Source of the DNA: Trichosporon coremiiforme
Lineage: Eukaryota; Basidiomycota; Tremellomycetes; Trichosporonales; Trichosporonaceae
Assembly: GCA_039545355.1 (NCBI GenBank)
Contig: BCJJ01000013.1
Location: 248,001 to 312,000, forward strand
DNA length: 64,000 nucleotides
Direction of reading: 5' to 3'
A program made the translations under genes and the position numbers. Numbering within the stretch: position 1 is the first letter of the stretch; each line of letters starts with the position of its first letter. A model generated the notes under the pieces. The model saw only the letters and a program-made list of their open reading frames with translations. It was not told the DNA's origin and made no database searches. Of the stretch, positions 23,105 to 33,348 are shown piece after piece.

Positions 23105-23978
23105 ATGAGCAACCTAGAGAGTGAGCTGGCCCTTGAAGTCTAAGCTAACACGTGCAGAGGCTCTTTTCCAGCTCAAGGTGTGTTCCCCCGTGCCATGATA
23201 GCTAACGTACAGTTCACGGCCAAGTCGCTGAACCGCCAAGCGAAGAAGGCGAACAAGGATGAGACCGCCGAGAAGAACAAGCTCAAGGCCGCGCTCCAGA
23301 AGGGCAACACGGAGGGAGCGAGGATCTACGCCCAGAACGCCATCCGCAAGAAGACAGAGGCACTCAACCTCCTCCGTCTCGCTTCGCGCATTGATGCCGT
23401 CGCGTCGAGGGTCGAGACGGCAGTCACGATGCGCACTGTGACCAACTCGATGGGATCCGTCGTCAAGGGAATGGACAAGGCGATGGAGAGCATGAACCTG
23501 GAGCGGGTGAGTGCGAGCAGAATGGGCGAGCGAAGCGAGCCCGAGCCAGTTCGGCGACCGCGGCCCAGCTGCCCTGCAGCGGCCACTGTGGATTGCCCTG
23601 CAGCAAGGAGACAGCTGTATACATCGCCAGCAAGATAGCTGACCCCAGATATCCATGGTGATGGACAAGTTTGAAGCGCAGTTCAACGACCTAGACGTCC
23701 AGACCTCGTACATGGAGAGCACGATGAGCGACACGACTGCGCTCACAACGCCGCAGGACCAGGTGGATGGACTCATGCAGCAGGTTGCGGACGAGGCCGG
23801 GCTCGAGATCCAGCACGGACTCGGCGAGGCCAAGGTCCCGACTGAACAGATTGCGGCCCCCGCCACGGCCGTGGCCGAGGCGCCGCTCGAGGAGGACGGA
23901 AGGCTTGCTGAGCGCCTCAGGGCTCTTCGCGTGAGTTTACTTCGCCTTGGCTGAACTGACAAGCAGCCCGCTGTCTGA
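23105..23978 (+). CDS. ESCRT-III-associated DID2/CHMP1
   Basis: Vps4-recruiting ESCRT-III-like protein acting in multivesicular body sorting. Five exons: 23105-23120, 23158-23177, 23213-23506, 23649-23930 and 23967-23978 (207 residues; yeast Did2 has 204). The basic N-terminal helix ([17 protein letters not shown]) and alpha-helical core ([38 protein letters not shown]) match CHMP1. The C-terminus [12 protein letters not shown] carries the MIM1 motif that binds the Vps4 MIT domain; its last three residues come from a 12-nt exon. Without that last splice the protein would end VSLLRLG instead. The first two exons are only 16 and 20 nt. Confidence 0.94.
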
Positions 23979-24146
23979 GCGACGAGTAGGAAGGAAGAGG
24001 AGCGGGTCAAGAGCAGTGTCATGCCATGTACATTTTTACAGATATGCTATGCGGATTAGGGCTAGATCGGCGGGGCGCCTGTAAGCGGAGCGAGCAGGGC
24101 GAGCGCGGGCGTTAGCCGCGGACATCGTCGTTCCAGGAACCTCGAC

Positions 24147-25098
24147 TTAGAGCGGCTTGGAGCCAGGCGTCGTGCCCGGGTTCTGCCTCATGTTTCCGAT
24201 ATTGTCGATGCTGGGCGCGCCCCAGACGAGCACATTGTCGCGTCCCGGCTCGACGAGGCCGCGCTGGCGCACCCACTCGATGTCGCTGAGGCGGCGGGGG
24301 AGAAGGGAAGCGACGCCGCTAGTCTTGGAGGCGGGGGCGGCGGAGGAGGTGGGGGTAGAGGTGGAGGAGGAAGAGGAGGCGGAGGAGGAGGCGTTCGAAC
24401 CAAGACGAGCGGCCTCGGCCTCGCGCTGCTCGTCCTCGATCGTCTTGATGAGGGCACGCTCTTCGGCGGGCGGGAGGAGGTCGACGACGTCGGACTGGGC
24501 GTCAGCCTTCCGTCCGCCTTCGAGCAAAGCTAGCAACGCTGCGGAGAGCGGCAGGCATGTCGTGGCCAGGCGAGGCAGGCGTGGCCAGGTGAGATAGAGG
24601 GAGAGGGAGAGGGCTAAGTTTGGACTTACGAAGTCATCCTGCTTGACGGCCGAAATCGAGTACGCGTAAACACCAAGGATGAACGCGACAACGGCACCGC
24701 CCGTAATCAGGTTACGGACCTGGTAAGGGCGGCGGGCGCGCTTGAGCGCCTCGGACTCGTTCTGTCGTCAGCACTGCAAGGTCGAGGCGAGGCCGAGGCC
24801 GAGCCGTCTCCTTGTTCCTTCACTCCGTATCCCGCTCTCCGTGTCCGCTTTCCTCCTCGATTTCTGCTCTTCACCTCCAGTCCTAATCACAGTCGCAGCA
24901 GCGTTCTCGCAGGGCGGGGCAAAGCGTTCGCATAGACCGGGCGGCGAGGCGCGAGACAACGGCGAGCGAGTTCGGAAGGGGAGCGAGGAGAGCCGAAGTC
25001 GAGGAAGACCGATGGAGCGAGGTCGGTGTCGACGGCACACGTACCAGTCCGGAGTGGTAGCTCTGGTTGATCTGCTGCTGTGTCGGGCCCTGGTTCAT
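24147..25098 (-). CDS. Cytochrome c oxidase assembly factor COA3
   Basis: Inner-mitochondrial-membrane protein that regulates COX1 translation and assembly. Exons 25098-25045, 24761-24630 and 24494-24147 give 177 residues. The family core is clear: RRPYQVRNLITGG, one membrane span (AVVAFILGVYAYSISAV) and KQDDFSDV. The C-terminal 90 residues include a Ser/Thr/Ala-rich linker and a conserved-looking end (DIEWVRQRGLVEPGRDNVLV). Intron 1 (283 nt) and intron 2 (135 nt) are long for this window. A further in-frame ATG lies upstream in the leader; I prefer 25098 (MNQGPTQQQINQSYHSG). Divergent from OST2. Confidence 0.88.
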
Positions 25099-25471
25099 GA
25101 TGCTTGGTCTACTCTCAACATGCATCCCTCGGCCATCATCTCTTGTCCTTGACGTCCAGGGCCATGCCGCTGCCAGATTTCGGAATGACCCTCTCCCTTC
25201 GCCGCTCCTAATCGCCAGACTTTCATGAAGCGTATTTCATCCGCCCATATAAGATGCGCAGGCAGGCTGGAGACACGTTCCGCGTCACCATTGCTATTTC
25301 GGCAGGCGTCACCAGCCACGACAACAACACACACGCTCCTCACGCTCCTTTCCCCCTTCTCTCTCCCCTCTCACCCTCCCCCTTTCCCCCACCACCGCCG
25401 CCAGCGCCGCCGACACTCGCCGACGTCTCCGTCTGTCCGTCCACGAACCGACACAAGAAGAGCGAAGCACC
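25099..25471. other. Divergent promoter, COA3 / OST2
   Basis: 373 bp. The 120 bp before the OST2 start are strongly C/T-rich (5' leader). No TATA box is seen. Confidence 0.45.
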
Positions 25472-26118
25472 ATGGCCGGCCCCAAGTCCGCCCCCGCTGT
25501 GCCATCACAGAAGCAGATCAGTGGCTCGATCTCGACCCTCGTGCACAACTACAAGACGACGGTGCCCGCGCGCGTCAAGCTCATTGACGCGTTCCTTCTC
25601 TTCTTCATCGTCACCGGAGTCACTATCTTTGCGTACAGGCTGGTCGTGACTAGCCATCCGTTCAACGCGTTTGTGGGAGGGTGAGTACCGAGACGGCCGA
25701 GGATTGCACAACGCAGTCAGACGCTGCAATGACGGACGGGAGAAGTGGGCGGAGAGGCAGCAAGCTCAAAGGTCACGGACCGTAGCTGACAACCAGATTC
25801 GGATCCACCGTCGGACAGTTCTGTCTCCTGGCCGCGCTGCGCGCGCAGGTCGCGCCTGGCCGTGATGAGGAGTTCAAGGAGGTGAACCAGGAGCGGTAAG
25901 TGCGAACGCAGGGAGCACTCAGCGCCTAGTTTGACGTTCTACCCCTCTCCTCTTGCCTGAACTGTGCGGATTCGCGCTGCACGAATGCACTGCAAAGGGG
26001 ACGCGGAGAGATCGTCGCAGCTACCTTGTGTGGATTTGAGCTGACATTCAGCGCCTTTGCCGACTTTTGCTTTGCGTCTGTTACGCTGCACCTGTTCTGC
26101 TACAACTTCCTCGGCTAA
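25472..26118 (+). CDS. Oligosaccharyltransferase subunit OST2/DAD1
   Basis: Essential small subunit of the ER oligosaccharyltransferase, which N-glycosylates nascent proteins. Exons 25472-25680, 25797-25895 and 26052-26118 give 124 residues (yeast Ost2 has 130, human DAD1 113). Three membrane helices are visible: LIDAFLLFFIVTGVTIFAYR, FGSTVGQFCLLAALRAQV and ADFCFASVTLHLFCYNFLG at the C-terminus. The SHPFNAFVGGFGSTVGQF and C-terminal FLG sequences are hallmarks of the family. Introns are 116 and 156 nt. Confidence 0.95.
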
Positions 26119-27980
26119 GCTGAGGAAGGACCGCAGTGATTAGAAAAGTACCCGCATCGAACGGGACATAGATAGGCTGGTATATACCCTAGGATGTATC
26201 TTTACATTATCGTCTGAAGTGGAGGGAGCGAGCGCTCGCGCTGATGCGCGGTACGACTAGGCTCTCGGCGGCACGCATGTGATGCGCGAGCTGCTGCAGC
26301 GGCGGCGTCCGGCGTGTATCGGCGCTGACGATTGGCCACAGCTCCGAGCACGAGCAGGCAAGCGCAAGCTCGAGCGCGACAGCGAGCACAGCAGCTGCCA
26401 CGGCAATGCTTGGTCGCTCCGTATTCGCCGCGTCGCCGCCGCAGGTCCCGTCATCCTCTACGCGTCCGCAATCCCACGCCAGCTCGAGCGCGAGACACCG
26501 GTGGAGACAAGCATGCGGTTGACAGCTCTGCGCCACGCGTACCGGTGCGCCACCACCGGACCCATGTCGTCTGCGAGCGCATTACCAGAGAGCTAGCTTG
26601 CAAGCGTGAGTGCGACAGTGGCAGCGCGCGACATCGGCGACAGGCTCAGCACCGGCGACACGCACATGGGCGGCGATCTCGCAGCCGGGCATGCCAGCGT
26701 CAGCGGTCGCGGGGCGGCGTGCGAGAGTGTGCGTGGGCTGGCGACGAGCACGACAGAGCGAAGCGGAAGAGTGTGCGTGAAGCGTGAGGCGTGAGCGGCA
26801 TGCGCCAGTGGGTGGCAACGAGGAAGACTCGAACGGCGGCCGGCGCGGGGCAGCACGTCGAGTTGAGCGTTGCGCGAGCTGGTCGAGGGTGCGACCTGCG
26901 AAGGGAGTTCAGTGATGACAGGTCAGTGGGTGCAGGGCAGTCGAAGGGAGAGGAAGCAGGACGATTGAAGTTGAGACGAGGAATGAAGAAGGAAGAAGTT
27001 GCAAGTTGTGAGATGACGATGAAGGAAGACACAAGGTAGCGCCGAGTGTCGGCGGCAATGACGCGTGGTCGGCACACCCGGGCCGTGGTCCGGCACAACG
27101 CGGCGCGCGGATCATTATTCTGGATCTCTATCTAGCTTGCGGCTACTAGCGCCGTTGCATGGTATGGAACGGGGTCGCCGCTTAGGAGCGCCAAAGACAG
27201 AGTGCCGAGTGGCGAGTGTAACGTGGGAAGTGCAGTGGGAGAGCGAGAAGAGGAGGGTGGGGGAGGTTCAGTTTGATCAAACGAGTCTGTCGGCGGCGAA
27301 CAGTCAGTTAGTAATCGTGACCGGCATGCAAGGCGTGGCTCGGGTCTCAGCTAAGCTCTAAGCTAAGCATGGCATGGCATGGCCGAGAAAGTTGCAGTGG
27401 CGACCGGCTTGCAGTGCAAGCGTACATCCGCATCAATACGCTGATAACCGGTTGGAAAAGTTGGAACAACCGGAGGTCCACTCGACGGACGCGCGGACGC
27501 GGACAGCGGCCATCTACGCGCAAGATCCACTCGTCGATGGCCGCGCAAAGCTTGATCGGGCTGAGGGCTGCTGGCTGCTGGCTGCAGGCTGGAGTGCATC
27601 AAGTGCAGGGCCGAAGGGTGCATAGGGGTTGTGACAAGGCGGGGGCCGTTTGCAGGCTGTACGCTGGGCGGCCGCTTATGCATTCAGGAGGCATGGGCTC
27701 GGAATGGGAAGTCGCCCCCCCCACGTGCATCCAGGCACCGCTGTACGACCGCTTCAGACTTTGCGCCTGCCCGCTCTACCAGCCAGTCACATGTGTCCGG
27801 CAAGCGGCTTGCACTGCATGGGAGGCCATGGGAGGCCCGGCTGCCAGCAAAGCATCATCAACGTCACTGTCGGCAACCCTATGTCAGCATACCCGGTCCC
27901 ACACTCTCATCGCATCCATTTAAATACCCCGGCTATCCATCTCGATACACTTCTCCAACTTATCCATCCTATCCAGCAAA
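26119..27980. other. Intergenic, 1.9 kb
   Basis: No supported gene. The GC-rich part 26200-26850 gives overlapping open frames on both strands, but none starts with ATG in a good frame or shows a domain. On the minus strand 26850-27040 is C/T-rich like a 5' leader, so an unrecognised minus-strand transcript is possible. A TTTAAATA box at about 27929-27936 lies 45 bp before the thiolase start. Confidence 0.35.
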
Positions 27981-29533
27981 ATGTCCTCCTCCATCACCAA
28001 CGCCCTCCCCAGCCTCGGCAAGGCCCGTCTCCTCATCAACTCCCCCGACGATGCCGTCATCGTCTCCGCCGTCCGCACCCCCTTCACCAAGGTGAGCTAG
28101 AGCGACAAGACTTTCGAGCTGACAAAGCAGGCTCGCAAGGGTGGTCTCAAGGACATGCTCCCCGAGGACCTCATGAAGGTCGTCATGCAGGAGAGCATCA
28201 AGCGCGCCGGCGTCAAGCCCGAGCTTCTTGGGTGAGTGTCACCGCAGATCATTGGCAAAAGGGGCCAAAAGCTTCTTCGGCACCCAGACGCCCGTGGTCC
28301 GCACAGTTGTCTCCACCACGAACAGCAGCTAACCATCAGTGATGTCCAGGTCGGCACCGTTCTTCCCCCTGGCATGGGTGCCACCGTTGCCCGTATGGCC
28401 CAGCTCGCCGCCGGCATCCCCTACACCGTTCCCCTCCAGACTCTCTCCCGCCAGTGCTCTTCTGGTCTCCAGGCCGTTACCAACATCGCCAACTCGATCA
28501 AGGTCGGTGACTACGACATTGGTATGGCTGTCGGTGTCGAGTCGATGACCGCCAACTACGGAGCGGCTACCATGCCCCCCGCTTTCTCTGACGACGTCAT
28601 GGAGAACCCCGAGTCGGCTGACTGCCTGCTCCCCATGGGCATCACCTCGGAGAACGTCGCCAAGCAGTACAACATCGGCCGCAAGGAGCAGGACGAGTTC
28701 GCTGCCAAGTCGCAGCAGAAGGCTTTCGCTGCCCAGAAGGCCGGTCTTTTCAAGGCCGAGACTGTCCCCGTCAAGGCTCACTGGACCGACCCCAAGACCG
28801 AGGAGGAGAAGGAGATCATTGTCGACTCTGACGATGGAATCCGTGACGGTGTCACCGCCGAGTCCCTCTCCAAGCTCAAGCCCGCCTTCGCCAAGGATGG
28901 ATGCACCCACGCCGGTAACGCCTCCCAGGTTTCGGACGGTGCCGCCGCCGTCATCCTCGCTCGCCGCTCGACTGCCCAGAAGCTTGGCCTCCCCATCCTC
29001 GGCAAGTACGTCGGTACCGTCGATGTTGGTGTTCCTCCCAAGATCATGGGTATCGGCCCCGCTGCTGCCATCCCCAAGCTCCTTGAGAACTACAACCTCA
29101 AGGTTGAGGACATCGACCTGTTCGAGATCAACGAGGCCTTCGCCTCGCAGGCCCTCATGAGCATCAAGCACTGCAACATCCCTATGGAGAAGGTTAACCC
29201 CGTCGGTGGTGCTATCGCCTTTGGCCACCCCCTCGGTGCCACTGGTGCTCGTCAGCTCGCCACTGCCTTCTCCGAGGCTAAGCGCAACGGCCAGAAGACC
29301 ATTGTCACCTCCATGTGCATCGGTGAGTACCCACGTGACCCTCTCCACCTTCACAAGCGCCCCCTACCTATTATGGACCTCCACCTCCACCGAACATCAT
29401 CCACATCTCCACCTACCTCCTTCACCTCTTTCATCATCCTACACCTTTCTCTTCTTCTTTCTTTGTCTTTTTTAGCATTACTAACTGTGCAGGCACTGGA
29501 ATGGGCAAGGCAGCTCTGTTCGTCGCGGAGTAA
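27981..29533 (+). CDS. 3-ketoacyl-CoA thiolase
   Basis: Thiolytic cleavage of 3-ketoacyl-CoA in fatty-acid beta-oxidation. Exons 27981-28091, 28131-28231, 28340-29322 and 29493-29533 give 411 residues. Catalytic residues are the acyl-accepting Cys110 (RQCSSGLQA), His367 (FGHPLGATG) and Cys397 ([11 protein letters not shown]), plus NEAFASQA. Sequence is closest to the peroxisomal ACAA1/Pot1 type ([22 protein letters not shown]). However, neither a clear PTS2 (R-L-x5-H/Q-L) nor a C-terminal PTS1 is visible: the N-terminus reads [20 protein letters not shown] and the C-terminus FVAE. Introns are 39, 108 and 170 nt. It is convergent with the mini-exon locus. Confidence 0.92.
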
Positions 29534-29845
29534 ATTTCGTTTTTTTCGAAGTATTCGGGGTGAAAGAGCGCATCGGCGAGGTCAAGGGACGTGTAGAGGA
29601 GGTCGTAGGAACTTGGTCGGGTAGATCGGCGGCCCTATCTAATCTGCTTCCGGCAATCTACATCCGGCCTTGACATCCGATCGCGCCCTTTCTACACCCC
29701 CTAACCCTCACGAACAGCGCACGAACAGCGCACGTAGACGAGACGCAGCAAGTAGCAGAAAGTGTAAGACTGAGAACTTGTACATACCACACATAGCAAC
29801 ATACCAAAAGGCCATGCATCGGTCGTATTCTCTACGAGAACTGAA
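29534..29845. other. Convergent 3' region
   Basis: Thiolase 3' end and the putative 3' untranslated part of the minus-strand mini-exon gene. No other feature is seen. Confidence 0.4.
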
Positions 29846-31390
29846 CTACTGACTCCTAGCTGGATCACGAGCAAGGTTCCGGTGCTCTGAGGGGACACTG
29901 GCATTTGCTCTTATGGCACTCTGTAGCTCACTCCATCTGAAATCTGCCAAAGTCTGGTGTCAGCTGTTCCTATGGTGGCATGACAGCTCACCCCGCTGAT
30001 GGCATCAGCTCTAATTCTGAACGGATGAGCTTACCTCCGCCTGTGATTAGCTCTCCCATCTGGAGAGCGGCTCACTGTGTCTCCTCTCCGTCTGACAGGC
30101 TCTGAAATCAGCTCGAGCCTCACTTAAGTAGCTCACTCACGTCGTCTGCTTGAAGCCAGGGGCTGTTGTTAGCTTCAACGGCAGAAGGTGTGAGCTCACT
30201 CTTGGCTGTCTGTTGCGCGAAGGCTAGCCTGGCGTCAGCTCCATGCCATACACGACAGCTCACTCCTGGCAGTCTCCTGCGTGAAGCCATGCGCTGTCAT
30301 CAGATTCAGCACATGGATGCAGCTCACTCTCAACTGTCTCAGCCCGCGAGTCCACAAGAGGATTACTGGTGTCAGCTGCTTGGCTGCGAATCATATAGCT
30401 CACACCTGATTGCCTCTCGCGTGAAGTTGAGTCTGGCGTCAGCTTCGGTACCAAACCAGAAAGCATACTGCTCGCATGCGTCGCTTATCTGACGAACAGA
30501 CTAAACGCTGTCCTCAGTTCTCAATGCAGGCCACACATTAGCTCACTCCTTCTGCTATCCCCTGTGCGCGTTCCCTGGAAGATCAAGTAGGATTCAGCTC
30601 TGCCGTCAGCTTTCAGCTTTGCCAAACCCACCTCAAAGCTCACTATTTCAATTAGGGGAGATTCCACTGTCTCAACACCCTTGAGGCAGAAGGGTGGTTG
30701 GTGTCTGCTCCATGGCTGTAGTACATTAACTTCCTGTTCCAGCCCCCTGTCATGATGGGTTTCGGGCTGTCGGGCCACAGCGAGGTCACGTCCAACTATC
30801 TTCTGAGGGAAGCGCAGAGCTGTCATCAGCTACCTGGGCAGGCTGCGCAGCTCATGTCTCATTCTTCTACGCAACGATGACTAGAGCTGGCGCCACCTGT
30901 GGAGACGAGGCGCAGCTCACTCATGCCCGTCTTCTAGGGCTGTCGTCCGCTTCACAGGAACACAGCAAGCTTACTTCAGGCTTGGCGTACTCCCACCGTC
31001 CCTCTCGTGGAGGTCATTAAAGTGATAGCACAACAGTCTGGCAGCGAGCTCATGGCACGCGAGAGAGCTCACTGCTGTTCAGGCTGAGCTGATGCGTCCT
31101 TAGGCTGAGATGGGCTGGGGCCCCGCCGAGCACCGCTGAGCAAGGGGAAATAGGTGTGGCTGATCGTCGCCTGCTCCCTGCGCCCCGTCGACAGGCGAGA
31201 ACTCAGCAGTGGCCTGGCGTCAGCTGTGCCACGTGTGGAGTCGCCTAGCTCACCGCGTCCCTTGTGTACTGGCTGATCGTTAGCTGCTTGACGGTTGCAG
31301 AACCGCTCACCGTGGACTCCGAGTGCTCAGCGAAGTCGGTGGCGATACGGGCGTCTCCGAATAATATCGGAACGGTGTCGTGATCAGGTT
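29846..31390 (-). CDS. Putative mini-exon gene, many ~36-nt introns (5' part unresolved)
   Basis: Function not recognised. On the minus strand, GTGAGCT/GTAAGC donors and AGCTGAYNNCAG-type acceptors alternate every 60-70 bp. Ten 3' exons (29846-29897, 29932-29953, 29992-29995, 30035-30040, 30076-30101, 30137-30162, 30200-30228, 30264-30293, 30328-30365, 30404-30432) have introns of 34-39 nt between them and splice into one frame of about 95 codons ending at a TAG at 29846-29848; two exons are 4 and 6 nt. The product is Arg-rich (GLRQLRRMASRRRLP, then PVRRRGDTAERDFG) and ends RNLARDPARSQ. Upstream, similar junctions continue to about 31310, but I could not join those exons without stops, so the 5' half may be mis-spliced by me, alternatively spliced, decayed, or non-coding. 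Confidence 0.5.
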
Positions 31391-31596
31391 GGGCGCCACC
31401 GGGGCTCAGCCAATCAAATCACACGAAGGGCCCAGTCATCGAGTCGCTCGTAATTGTCCCCGGTGTTTCTCCATTCCCGGGCTCTTTAGAGGGCTAGGGC
31501 TCTGGCTCTGGCCACTGCGTTCCACCGCCGACTGCTGCTGCATACCACTTACGTTCTTCCGACCTCTCTTGCATTCAGACCATTCATCACACCATC

Positions 31597-33348
31597 ATGG
31601 CACACCAAACACCAATCACGAATACAGCTACACCATCCCAACGTGCGTTCACTCTCTCCTCTCTCCCCGCTTATCTTATCGCTGACCCACACAAGAACAC
31701 GACCCCTCGCGAGGCAACCCCTTCGCCGCCCTCATCCAGCAGGACTTTGCTGTCATCCCTTCCTTCACCTTCGAGTCGGGCGAGACACTCCACAACGTCC
31801 CCGTCGCCTACAAGACATGGGGAAGGCTCAACCCCGCGGCGAACAACTGCCTCGTCCTCTGCCACGCCCTCACCGGCTCGGCCGACGTTGAAGACTGGTA
31901 TGTCCATTTAAAGTTTGCCGCGGTCAAAAGTGGACCCCGACGCTTAAACCACCTTTGCTCCAAGAGCTAACTTTTCCAGGTGGGGACCGCTCCTTGGCCC
32001 GGACCGCGCGTTCGACCCGACTCGCTACTTCATCTTCTGCGCCAATGTCATCGGCTCGCCGTACGGCACAATCTCGAGCGCTACGACGAACCCCGAGACC
32101 GGCAAGCCATACGGCCCCGAGATGCCTGGAAGCATGGTCAAGGACGATGTGCGCCTGCACTACCAGGTGCTAAAGCAGCTGGGCGTCAAGAGTGTCGCAG
32201 CCGTAATTGGCGGATCGATGGGCGGCATGACGTGCCTCGAGTGGCCGCTGAACACGCCGCCCGGGTTCGTCAACGCGATCGTGCCCCTGGCGACCAGTGC
32301 TCGTCACTCGGCGTGGTGCATCTCGTGGGGCGAGGCGCAGCGCCAGTCGATCTACTCGGACCCGAACTATGAGGACGGCTACTATTACCTGAAGGACGAC
32401 GGCGCGGTGGACCTGTTCCACCAGCCGACTCGTGGACTTGCCGCCGCGCGCATGGCTGCGCTGCTTACGTACCGCTCCCGCGACAGCTTCGAGTCGCGCT
32501 TCGGCCGCAAGAAGGGCGGTGGTCGCAAGAGCAAGGTGCCCTCTGGTGGCGTGCGCGTGATGGGCGGGAGCGAGACGACGAACCCGCTTGAGCCGTCCGA
32601 GGCTGAGCTGATCCGCTCGCCCGCGTGGGTCGAGCACAACGATGGCCACCGCCCGAACCCAGCCAGCAAGAGGGGCTCCCCGACGCCCTCGTCCCCTGTC
32701 GCTAGCGACGACGGCAACGTGCCTAAGGGCCAGGCGAACGGCAACGGCCAGGGCGCGCCGCTCACGAACCTGAACCTCGGCGTGCCGAATGGCAAGCCCA
32801 AGCTCGGCACCGGCGGCACCCCGCACGAGGTCTTCAACGCCCAGTCGTACCTTCGCTACCAGGGCGACAAGTTCACCGGCCGCTTCGATGCTAACTGCTA
32901 TATTCACATCACGCGCAAGCTCGACACGCACGACCTGTCGCACCCTTCTCGCTTCGGTGGAACCGTTTCGTCCACGCTGCCGATCTCGACCGCCGATGAC
33001 GATGTCGAGCTCGAGGCGGCTCTGCACTACGCCCTCAGCAAGCTCCCGCCTGCGCTTGTCATTGGCATTGAGAGCGACGGCCTCTTCCAGCCGAGCGAGC
33101 AGCGCGAGCTCGCCGCCCACATTCCCGACGCTGAGCTCGTCCTCATCCCTTCGCCGGACGGTCATGATGGCTTCCTGCTCGAGTTCCAGGCGATCAACGG
33201 CTGGATCGACGGCTGGCTCCGCCGCAAGATGCCCCAGTTCTACGGCGAGCGTGTCACGCCTCTGGACACCTATGCCGCGGACAAGGACTTTGGCGTCAAG
33301 AAGGAAAGCGTCTTTGGCGAGGCCGAGGCAGACGTTACGAGGTGGTAA
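31597..33348 (+). CDS. Homoserine O-acetyltransferase
   Basis: Acetyl-CoA:homoserine acetyltransferase, first committed step toward methionine. Exons 31597-31642, 31696-31897 and 31980-33348 give 538 residues. Alpha/beta-hydrolase fold: oxyanion region CHALTGSADVEDWW, nucleophile Ser162 in IGGSMGGMTCLEW, then RHSAWCISWGEAQRQ, GIESDGLFQP near the acid residue, and the catalytic His in SPDGHDGFLLEF. Between about residues 260 and 365 there is a Gly/Ser/Pro/Lys-rich insertion (RFGRKKGGGRKSK and on), present in fungal Met2 proteins but absent from bacterial MetX. The divergent region 31391-31596 is shared with the mini-exon locus. Introns are 53 and 82 nt. Confidence 0.95.

Noticed and set aside
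26207..26536. Minus-strand 109-codon frame with a hydrophobic stretch
   Set aside because: It begins at GTG rather than ATG, lies in a GC-rich block where all frames are open, and has no leader or splice sites that give it a start.
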